A program made the position numbers and the translations under genes. Of a stretch of DNA of 64,000 bases, positions 57,273-64,000 are shown piece by piece. Below the pieces are notes generated by a model. It saw nothing but the letters and a program-made list of their open reading frames with translations. It was not told the DNA's origin and did no database searches. Source of the DNA: RHKX01 sp963820055 (GTDB taxonomy: Bacteria > Actinomycetota > Thermoleophilia > Solirubrobacterales > 70-9); the NCBI GenBank assembly GCA_963820055.1, contig CAWFYJ010000003.1, positions 310,001 to 374,000 of the forward strand, written 5' to 3'. How positions within the stretch are numbered: position 1 is the first letter of the stretch; each line of letters starts with the position of its first letter.

Positions 57273-58896
57273 CTACTCCCACTCGATGGTCGCCGGCGGC
57301 TTGCTGCTGATGTCCAGCGCTACGCGGTTGACGCCGGGGACTTCGTTGATGATCCGGCTCGAGGCGCGCTCGAGGAGGTCGTAGGGCAGGCGGGCCCAGT
57401 CGGCGGTCATGGCGTCGTCGGAGGTGACGGCGCGGATGACGATCGGGTAGGCGTAGGTGCGGCCGTCGCCCTGGACGCCGACGGAGCGCACCACCGGGAG
57501 GACGCAGAAGGACTGCCAGAGGTCGCGGTAGAGGCCGGCGGCGCGAACCTCCTCCTGGAGGACGGCGTCGGCCTCGCGGAGGATCTCGAGCCGTTCCTCG
57601 TTGACCTCGCCGCCGACGATGCGAATCGCCAGGCCGGGGCCGGGGAACGGCTGGCGCCAGACCATGCGGTCGGAGAGGCCCAGTTCGGAGGCGACGGCGC
57701 GAACCTCGTCCTTGAAGAGCATCCGGAGCGGCTCGACGAGGTCGAACTCGAGGTCCTCGGGCAGGCCGCCGACGTTGTGGTGCGACTTGATGGTCGCGGC
57801 GCCGGTGCCGCCGCCGGACTCGATGACGTCGGAGTAGAGGGTGCCCTGGACGAGGTGGCCGACGTCGGGGATGCTTGAGCGCCTCCTCCTCGAAGACGCG
57901 GATGAACTCCTCGCCGATGATCTTGCGCTTCGTCTCCGGGTCGTCGACGCCGGCGAGGCGCTTCAGGAAGCGTTCGCGCGCGTCGACGTGGATCAGCTTG
58001 ATGCCGAGGCCCTCTCGGAAGGTCTCGACGACCTGCTCGGCCTCGCCCTTGCGGAGCAGGCCGTGGTCGACGAGCACGCAGGTGAGCTGGTCGCCGACCG
58101 CCTCGTGGACGAGCGCCGCGGCCGTGGCCGAGTCGACGCCGCCGGAGAGGCCGCAGATGACGCCGCCGTCGCCGACCTGCTTGCGGATCCGGTCGATCTG
58201 CTCGTCGATCACCGAAGCGGCCGACCAGTTCTCCTCGCAGCCGGCGACCTCGCGCAGAAAGCGCTCGAGGATCGCCTGCCCGTGCGGGGTGTGGACGACC
58301 TCGGGATGGAACTGAATGCCGTAGAGGCCGCGCTCGTTGTCCTCGCAGGCGGCGACCGGGGAGCCGGGGCTCGAGGCGAGGGCGGCGAAGCCGGGCGGCG
58401 GCTCGTAGACGCAGTCGCGATGGCTCATCCAGCACTGCTGGGTCTCGGGCAGGCCGGACATGAGCCGTCCCCCCTCTTCGAGCAACGAGAGCTCGGTGCG
58501 CCCGAACTCGCCCCGCTCGGCGCCCTCGACGCGGCCGCCGAGGGCCTGGACCATCACCTGCATGCCGTAACAGATGCCCAGCACCGGGATACCGAGCTCG
58601 AGCAACTCGGTGCGCAGCGACGGCGCCCCCGGCTCGTACACCGACGCGGGACCGCCGGAGAGGACGAGGGCGCGTGGGTTGCGCAGCTTGATCCGGTCGA
58701 TGTCGGTGTCGTGCGGCAGCAGCTCGGCGAAGACGCCGCACTCGCGCAGGCGCCGGGCGATCAGCTGCGAGTACTGGCCGCCGAAGTCGAGCACGAGGAC
58801 TTCCTCGCGATCGACTCCGACCGCTCCCGCCTCGCCGCCCGACGGGTCGACGACCGGGGCGTCGATCGGACGTTCAGGCGAGAGCGCTTCGGCCAC
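57273..58896 (-). CDS. guaA: GMP synthase, one frameshift
   Basis: A roughly 540-residue glutamine-hydrolysing GMP synthase (XMP to GMP). Glutamine amidotransferase: nucleophile Cys in GICYGMQ, then GIQFHPEV. ATP pyrophosphatase: GLSGGVDSATAA. The C-terminal dimerisation domain begins WRQPFPGPGLAIRI and ends PPATIEWE. The frame breaks at 57867-57870, a run of four G on the plus strand: removing one restores LKHPDVGHLVQGTLYSDVIESGGG. As written the enzyme would lose its C-terminal 200 residues. Since guaA is needed for growth without guanine, a consensus error is likely. GTG 58896 overlaps the guaB3 stop. Confidence 0.92.
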
Positions 58897-60101
58897 TAGT
58901 CGTCGGAGACCGCGACGCCGTTGGCGACGGCCGATTTGCCGTTGGAACCCATGCCGACGGACTGGCTGCGCTGCAGCTGCTTGCCCTCGGTCTGCAGGGC
59001 CGGCGCGACCATGACCTCGGCCCGGTGGAACGAGGGGATGTCCTCGTAGCCGGTGGTCGCCATCGACGTCCGCAGCGCTCCCATCAGGTTGAACGTGCCG
59101 TCGTTCTCGTTGGCCGGCCCGAGCAGGATCTGCTCGAGGCTCCCGTCCTGAGTCGTCGTGACCCGGGTCCCGCGCGGCAGCGAGGGGTGGAACGTGGCCA
59201 TGCCCCAGTGGTAGCCGCGGCCGGGGGCCTCGGCGGCACGGGCGAGCGGCGAGCCGATCATCACGGCGTCGGCGCCGCAGGCGACGGCCTTCGAGATGTC
59301 GCCGCCGGTGCGCATGCCGCCATCGGCGATGACGTTGCAGTACTGGCCGGTCTCGAGCATGTGCTGGGAGCGGGCGGCCGCAACGTCGGCGATCGCCGTC
59401 GCCTGCGGGACACCGATCCCGAGGACGCCGCGGGTCGTGCAGGCCGCGCCGGGGCCGACCCCGACGAGAACGCCGACCGCGCCGGTCCGCATCAGGTGCA
59501 GCCCGGTCGAGTAGGAGGCGCAGCCGCCGACGACGCACGGCACCGGCGCGCTGGCGATGAACTCCTTGAGGTTGAGCGGCTCCGACGTCGAAGAGACATG
59601 CTCGGCCGAGATGACCGTGCCCTGGACGACGAGGATGTCGAGGCCCGCCTCGAGGGCGACCTCGTAGTACTCGCCGACCTTCTGGGGGGTCAGGGACCCG
59701 GCGCAGACGGCACCTTCGGCCTTGATCTCCTCGATCCGCTGGGCCATCAGCTCCGGCTTGACCGGCTCGGCGTAGATCTCCTGCATCAGGTGGGTGGACT
59801 GGCCGGGGGGAGCCGCCGCGATCCGGGCGAGCTGCTCGTCGGCGTCCTCGTAACGGGACCAGATGCCCTCGAGGTTGAGGACGCCGAGCCCGCCGAGCTT
59901 GTTGATCAGCGCCGCGGTCTTCGGGCTGACGACCCCGTCCATCGCCGAGGCGAGGAGGGGCAGCTCGAACCGGTAGGGGCCGAGGTTCCAGGTGATGTCG
60001 ATGTCGTCGGGATCCCGCGTTCTCCGCGAGGGCACGATTGCGATGTCGTCGAACCCATAGGCGCGACGAGCCTTCTTTCCCCGTCCGATCTCAACTTCCA
60101 A
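58896..60101 (-). CDS. GuaB3-type IMP dehydrogenase family protein
   Basis: A 401-residue IMPDH/GMPR-family barrel of the GuaB3 type. The catalytic Cys221 is in GPGAACTTR, followed by GVPQATAIADVAAAR; the CBS domains of true IMPDH are absent. The start MEVEIGRGKKARRAYGFDDI is the GuaB3 signature. GuaB3 proteins were long annotated as IMPDH; at least one cyanobacterial member was shown to act as GMP reductase, so direction is uncertain. The start is TTG at 60101, with AGGGAG upstream and a TACAAT -10 at about 60137-60142. Coupled to guaA. Confidence 0.9.
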   Translation of the reverse strand: MEVEIGRGKKARRAYGFDDIAIVPSRRTRDPDDIDITWNLGPYRFELPLLASAMDGVVSPKTAALINKLGGLGVLNLEGIWSRYEDADEQLARIAAAPPGQSTHLMQEIYAEPVKPELMAQRIEEIKAEGAVCAGSLTPQKVGEYYEVALEAGLDILVVQGTVISAEHVSSTSEPLNLKEFIASAPVPCVVGGCASYSTGLHLMRTGAVGVLVGVGPGAACTTRGVLGIGVPQATAIADVAAARSQHMLETGQYCNVIADGGMRTGGDISKAVACGADAVMIGSPLARAAEAPGRGYHWGMATFHPSLPRGTRVTTTQDGSLEQILLGPANENDGTFNLMGALRTSMATTGYEDIPSFHRAEVMVAPALQTEGKQLQRSQSVGMGSNGKSAVANGVAVSDD

Positions 60102-60236
60102 CTGGTGGCGCTCCCTTGGTCGTTTGCGGAGAGACGATTGTAGGCGCCGCGGATGACGGGCCGGAAAGGCCCGGCGTCCGGAAACTGCGGGGAAACGGGT
60201 CGCCGGGGACGGGTCCGGAGGGGGCCGCGGCCGCGT

Positions 60237-61196
60237 TCAGGCGACGTGGAGGGGCGCCGAGAGCCGCTCGACGGTGACCCGCCCGGTCAGCTTCGCCGCC
60301 TCGACCGCGTCGAGGGTGCCGGCGCCGAGGTGCTGGGTCGACTCGGCGCCGCAGGCGACGCCGTAGGCGAGGCAGTCCTCGATCGGGCGGTCGGCCCGCC
60401 GCGCCGCGACGAAGCCGGCGAGGAAGGCGTCGCCGGAGCCGACGCTGGCGACGGTCGCCAGCGGCTCGATCGACGCCTCGTAGTGCGTGCGCGCGTGACC
60501 CGCCCCGACGAGCGCCATACAGCCCGACGGCGTCGTGATGATCGCCTCCTCGGCGCCCATCCCGACGAGCCCGTCGACGGCCGGCACGAGGTCGCTCGGC
60601 TCGGTGAACTCGTAGCCGACGGCCTCCTCGGCCTCGGCGACGTTCGGGACCACGACCGACGGCTGGGCCCGGAGGCCGACGCGCATCGGCTCGCCGTCGG
60701 TGTCGAGGAGCGTCGGTACTCCGGCGGCCCGGAGACCGGCGATGAGCGCTGCGTACTGATCGGCGTCGGCGCCGGGCGGAAGCGACCCGGCGATGACGCA
60801 GAACTCGGCGCCCCCGGCGAGGTAGAGGATCCGTTCCATGAAGCGTTCGAGATCGGCCGGAGACACGTTCGGACCGCGCTCGTTGATCTCGGTCTGCTCG
60901 CCCGAGGTCGGGTCGACGATCGAGAGGTTCGTGCGTGAGTCGCCCGCCACCTCGACGAAGTCGTAGAGGACCTGTTCGCCGTCGAGCAGCTCGCGGATGC
61001 GGGCGCCGGTCGGTCCGGCGGCGAACCCGGTCGCGATCACCGGCTCCCCGAGGCCCTTCAGCGCCCGCGCGATGTTGACGCCCTTGCCGCCCGCGGCGCG
61101 ACGGGAATCGACGACGCGATGGCGGTTGCCGAGCGCGACCCGCGGCACCGCGACCGTGCGATCCAGCGCGATGTTGAGCGTCACGGTGAGGATCAC
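60237..61196 (-). CDS. PfkB-family sugar kinase (1-phosphofructokinase/6-phosphofructokinase-like)
   Basis: A 319-residue ribokinase-fold kinase. PfkB motif 1 GGKGVNIARALKGLG (36-50) and motif 2 near the C-terminus, VGSGDAFLAGF, with its catalytic Asp, are intact. VTLNIALDRTVAV is the hallmark start of the FruK/LacC/PfkB phosphosugar-kinase branch, so the substrate is probably fructose-1-phosphate, tagatose-6-phosphate or fructose-6-phosphate. No fructose PTS genes are present. GTG 61196 overlaps the carboxypeptidase stop (GTGA). Confidence 0.9.
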   Translation of the reverse strand: MILTVTLNIALDRTVAVPRVALGNRHRVVDSRRAAGGKGVNIARALKGLGEPVIATGFAAGPTGARIRELLDGEQVLYDFVEVAGDSRTNLSIVDPTSGEQTEINERGPNVSPADLERFMERILYLAGGAEFCVIAGSLPPGADADQYAALIAGLRAAGVPTLLDTDGEPMRVGLRAQPSVVVPNVAEAEEAVGYEFTEPSDLVPAVDGLVGMGAEEAIITTPSGCMALVGAGHARTHYEASIEPLATVASVGSGDAFLAGFVAARRADRPIEDCLAYGVACGAESTQHLGAGTLDAVEAAKLTGRVTVERLSAPLHVA

Positions 61197-62503
61197 CCGA
61201 CGTCCCCCCCTCTTCTTCTCCTGATCCGCTCCTGGCGAGTCCTCATTCTCTCCTCCGGGTCGCGACCGTCGCTGTCTCCGTCTTTGCTGCGACGGCGCAG
61301 GGCGATCACGACTGCGGCCAGTATGACGATCGCGACGACGATGATCAGCACCGCGACGAGCGGCCCACCGATCTTGTCGATGATCGTCGGCGCGTCGATC
61401 GCCTGAGCCGCGACCAGCGGCGTCCGATCGACGAACCTGCCGTCGACCGTGACGGTCGCCTCGCCGAGCTTCGCGCCCGCCGCGACGGGGCCCTCGACCT
61501 CGGCCGGGGCCTCGACGTCGACCTTCACCTTCTGGTCCTCGCGGACGCGGACGTCGATCCCGCGCCGGGCGACCAGCGCCAGCGGCTCGTCCTCGTAGCG
61601 GACCGATGCGCTCGCCTCCTCGCCCTCGCGCACGACGGGTGTGTCGCGGTCGTAGAGCGAGTAGCCGTAGTCGAGGAGCTGTTCGGCGTCGGCATCGCGC
61701 GCGGCTTCGCTCGGTGCCCCCAGCACGGCAGCGAGGAGCGGAACGCCCTCCCGTTTCGCCGACGCGACCAGCACGTATCCGGCTTCGGTGGTGTGCCCGG
61801 TCTTGACACCGTCGACGGACGGGTCGCTGAGCAACAGGGTGTTCGTGTTCGTGACGACGCGCGGGTGGTCGCCGCTCTTCAGCGTCGCCCTCGGCATCGC
61901 GACGATCCTCCGGAACCGCTTGTCGGCGAGCAACTCCTGGGCGAGCGTCGTCAGATCCGCAGCCGTCGAGTAGTTCTTCTTCGCGTCGAGGCCGATCGGG
62001 TTCGCGTAGCTCGTGCCGGTCAGGCCGAGGTCGTGTGCGGCGTCGTTCATCTCGTCGACGAACGCCCCCTCCGAGCCCGAGACGCCGTCGGCGACCGTGA
62101 ACGCAGCGTCGTTCGCGCTCGGCAGCATCATCGCGACGAGCAGGTCGTGGACCGTCAGGCTCTCGCCCTCGATCAGGCCGGCGACCGACTCCGCCGGCGC
62201 CGGCTGGTACTTCGGGACGACCAGACGCTGATCCATCCTCAGTTCGCGAAGGGCCAGGTAGGCGGTCATCAGCTTCGTCGTGCTCGCGATCGCCCGCCGC
62301 TCTGTCGGCGCATGGGCGGCCAGCGGGGCCTGGTCCTTGAGGTCGATCAGCAGCCACGACGCCGCATCGATCCGCGGAACCCGCTCAGGCGCGGTCCGCT
62401 CCGCCGCCGCCGCGCCGGGAACCAGCGCCACGACGAGCACGACCAGCACCAGTGCCGGGACGAGACGCACCCGGGCCGCCGTTCGCAACCCCGCTGCCCG
62501 CAT
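61193..62503 (-). CDS. D-alanyl-D-alanine carboxypeptidase (S11, DacA type)
   Basis: A 436-residue penicillin-binding enzyme trimming pentapeptide stem peptides. Signal peptide (about 12-34). Catalytic triad motifs: STTK (Ser74-Lys77), SAN (129-131) and KTG near 234. A C-terminal beta domain is followed by a true transmembrane helix (about 382-405) and a basic tail (RRRSKDG..., RRRR), instead of the usual amphipathic anchor. ATG 62503 follows the LysM stop directly (TAGATG). Confidence 0.93.
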   Translation of the reverse strand: MRAAGLRTAARVRLVPALVLVVLVVALVPGAAAAERTAPERVPRIDAASWLLIDLKDQAPLAAHAPTERRAIASTTKLMTAYLALRELRMDQRLVVPKYQPAPAESVAGLIEGESLTVHDLLVAMMLPSANDAAFTVADGVSGSEGAFVDEMNDAAHDLGLTGTSYANPIGLDAKKNYSTAADLTTLAQELLADKRFRRIVAMPRATLKSGDHPRVVTNTNTLLLSDPSVDGVKTGHTTEAGYVLVASAKREGVPLLAAVLGAPSEAARDADAEQLLDYGYSLYDRDTPVVREGEEASASVRYEDEPLALVARRGIDVRVREDQKVKVDVEAPAEVEGPVAAGAKLGEATVTVDGRFVDRTPLVAAQAIDAPTIIDKIGGPLVAVLIIVVAIVILAAVVIALRRRSKDGDSDGRDPEERMRTRQERIRRRRGGDVG

Positions 62504-62848
62504 CTAGCGGATCTTCAGCTCCTGGCCGGCATTCAGCGTCTGCGGGTCGATGTCCGGGTTCAATCGCTCGAGGCGCTTCGTGGAGACGCCGAACTTGGAA
62601 GCGACCCCGCTGAGCGTGTCGCCCTCCTCGACCACGTAGGTCTTCGGGTTCTCGGGACCGTTCTTGGACTTGCCCTCGGAGTTGATCTTGGCCGTCGTGT
62701 CCTGCTCTGCCTTGCTGCTGTCGCCCGTGTTCGACGAGACGATCAGGCCGACGGCGACCAGCACCGCGATCAAAGCCAACGGCCCGAGCAGCCGGTTGAA
62801 CCAGGAGATCCGCCGGGAGGTGTCTCCCGGTGCGCTGTATGCGGCCAC
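62504..62848 (-). CDS. LysM protein with membrane anchor
   Basis: A 114-residue protein: an N-terminal membrane helix (about 20-42, LLGPLALIAVLVAVGLIVSS), a polar linker of Lys, Ser and Glu, then one LysM domain (about 68-113, TYVVEEGDTLSGVASKFGVS...LNAGQELKIR) that binds peptidoglycan glycan chains. The C-terminal location and topology put LysM outside. GTG 62848. Immediately followed by the carboxypeptidase gene with no spacer, so the two probably act on the same wall. Confidence 0.85.
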   Translation of the reverse strand: MAAYSAPGDTSRRISWFNRLLGPLALIAVLVAVGLIVSSNTGDSSKAEQDTTAKINSEGKSKNGPENPKTYVVEEGDTLSGVASKFGVSTKRLERLNPDIDPQTLNAGQELKIR

Positions 62849-62933
62849 GACGGCGATGGTACGCGACCGGAATCGGAGCGGGCACTGAAATCCCCCGCTT
62901 GCGGGGCGGATTGCGGCGCCGGGATCGGGCTCC

Positions 62934-64000
62934 TCAGCGCGAGGAAGCGGCGACGGCGCTGACGGTGACGCCCTCGAGGAGCCCCGCGACCTGGTCGAGA
63001 TCGTCGGCCCCGGCCCCGGGGCCGACGAGGACCACCACTCCGTCGACGAGCTCGACGAGGGTGTCGGTGTCCTCGCTGCCGAGAATCGGGGGGGCGACGT
63101 AGAGGACGAGCTCGTAGACCCGGGACAGGCGGTCGACGAGCGCCGCGAACCGCGGTCCGGTGATGCCGGCGTCGCCGCTCCGGCCGCCGGCGGGGACGCA
63201 CGCGAATCCGGTCCCGCCCCCGGACGTGACGCTGCGGAGGACGTCCCGCGGCGCGGCGCGGCCGTCGAGGTAGTCGCGCAGGCCGGGGTCGGGAGCGAGC
63301 GCGAGACGGTCGGACAGCTCGGCCGAGCCGAGATCGGCATCGACGAGGAGCACGCGACGGCCGGCTCCGGCGGCTGCGGTCGCAAGCGCCGCGGCCAGCC
63401 CGGCCGAATCGGGTGGGCCGTGCGCATCGCCGACGGCCGTGACGGCGAGCGTGGGCGGGCCGTGACCGGATCGCAGGCCGATCCGGTCGGCGAGCATCCC
63501 GACGTCGGGGGCGGCGGGGCGCGAGATCGCGATCCCGCCGGTCTCCCCGGGGACGACGGCGCCGGCCGGGCCCGGATCGAACCCGACGATGGCCGCGCCG
63601 ACGCGGTCCGCGAATCCGGGGACGGGATCTTCGCCGCGCGCCGGAACGGGCCGAGGCGTTGCCGTCGGCTCCGCCGAATCCGGCGACGGCCGCGGCGGCG
63701 GCGATGAGGCCCCGGCGCCCGGATCGACGTCGGCTCCGCTCCGCCGGCGCGAGAGGCGGAGCACGGCGACCGCTACCAGGCCGACGATCAGCCCGGCCAG
63801 GAAGCCGATTCCCGCCCAGAGGCCGGCAGGCCGGTCCTCGTAAGGGGAGGCGGGGATCGCCGCCGCCTTCCCGAGCGCGAGCGGATCGCCCTCGACGGCG
63901 ACGAGCGCCCGGGCGAAGCCGTCGGCCGCGGCTGCGGCCACGTCCGGAGCCTCAGCGGTCGCCGAGACGGTCACGAAGCCGCCCTGCGGCGACGGCCGGA
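62934..64000 (-). CDS. Wzz-like chain-length protein with degenerate BY-kinase-like domain (partial)
   Basis: At least 355 residues; the frame stays open to the window edge, so the N-terminus is missing. The visible start (ATAEAPDVAAAAADGFARALVAVEG, then AAAIPASPYEDRPAG and a membrane helix) is the end of a Wzz/polysaccharide co-polymerase domain. A Pro/Ala-rich linker leads to a MinD/CpsD-type ATPase fold (about 170-330 from the first visible Met): VLLVDADLGSAELS is a Walker A' / B region. The Walker A loop that should read PGEGKS is GDAHGPPDSAG, with no Lys-Ser/Thr. It therefore cannot bind ATP in the usual way. Likely surface polysaccharide export. Confidence 0.75.
   Translation of the reverse strand, partial: RPSPQGGFVTVSATAEAPDVAAAAADGFARALVAVEGDPLALGKAAAIPASPYEDRPAGLWAGIGFLAGLIVGLVAVAVLRLSRRRSGADVDPGAGASSPPPRPSPDSAEPTATPRPVPARGEDPVPGFADRVGAAIVGFDPGPAGAVVPGETGGIAISRPAAPDVGMLADRIGLRSGHGPPTLAVTAVGDAHGPPDSAGLAAALATAAAGAGRRVLLVDADLGSAELSDRLALAPDPGLRDYLDGRAAPRDVLRSVTSGGGTGFACVPAGGRSGDAGITGPRFAALVDRLSRVYELVLYVAPPILGSEDTDTLVELVDGVVVLVGPGAGADDLDQVAGLLEGVTVSAVAASSR

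Noticed and set aside
60237..62357. A 706-codon open frame ending in the PfkB kinase
   Set aside because: The upstream part is a shifted reading of the D,D-carboxypeptidase gene; the kinase begins at GTG 61196.
1..64000. Prophage, integrated element or IS in the window, possibly at the tRNA genes
   Set aside because: No integrase, transposase or tRNA 3'-end duplication was found next to any of the four tRNA genes.

Overview
This is a GC-rich chromosomal window with densely packed genes on both strands. Stop and start codons repeatedly overlap (ATGA, GTGA, TTGA, TGATG), GTG and TTG starts are common, and no phage, insertion sequence or CRISPR array is visible. The gene set points to an actinobacterium, most likely class Thermoleophilia (Solirubrobacterales-like): two cytochrome-oxidase gene clusters, a GuaB3-type protein next to guaA, a c-di-AMP riboswitch before an M23 peptidase, a SoxR with its own target promoter, and DUF2252, DUF1015 and DUF3352 proteins. 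The placement is an inference from gene content, not a phylogeny.

Layout. 0-10 kb: four tRNA genes (Trp, Leu-UAG, Leu-CAA, Pro), an abasic-site protein (YedK), a membrane diguanylate cyclase, a FadR-type regulator with a tandem operator in front of an internally deleted desaturase remnant, a DUF2252 protein, a potassium-channel-like protein, and a MalT-type LuxR regulator interrupted by four single-base indels. 10-22 kb: a coupled operon (DUF1015, cobalamin adenosyltransferase, OsmC, SDR, NUDIX), soxR with a textbook SoxR promoter driving a DUF5519 gene, a rhodanese, and a set with an aminotransferase, acyl-CoA dehydrogenase, enoyl-CoA hydratase and GH15 enzyme. 22-36 kb: trxB, a flippase-like membrane protein and a PAP2 protein, then the respiratory region. 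36-43 kb: glycosyltransferase, small lipoprotein, ABC-2 exporter and a DUF559/AbiEi-like protein. 43-55 kb: a long minus-strand housekeeping run read as rplM, rpsI, glmM, glmS, DUF3352, acpS, nnr, alr, cca, HIT, enoyl-CoA hydratase, infA. 55-64 kb: riboswitch plus M23 peptidase, guaA/guaB3, a PfkB kinase, a D,D-carboxypeptidase, a LysM protein and the end of a Wzz-like polysaccharide protein.

The main discovery candidate is at 25392-28021. A subunit II/subunit I pair of the heme-copper oxidase superfamily keeps the fold signatures but has lost every metal and heme ligand that can be checked in subunit I (all six His plus the cross-linked Tyr) and all but two of the CuA ligands in subunit II. 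It sits with heme O synthase (ctaB) and two small membrane proteins. A normal, fully liganded ctaC-ctaD-ctaE operon lies 4 kb away on the other strand, with a double Usp-like gene inserted in it. The ligand-less pair is intact and therefore looks like a conserved non-catalytic oxidase module rather than decay.

Other points. Many genes have a TANNNT hexamer ending 6-9 bases before the start codon and no Shine-Dalgarno sequence, suggesting leaderless mRNAs. Six single-base indels in three genes, including the essential guaA and mostly in or beside short homopolymers, suggest residual consensus errors in this assembly.
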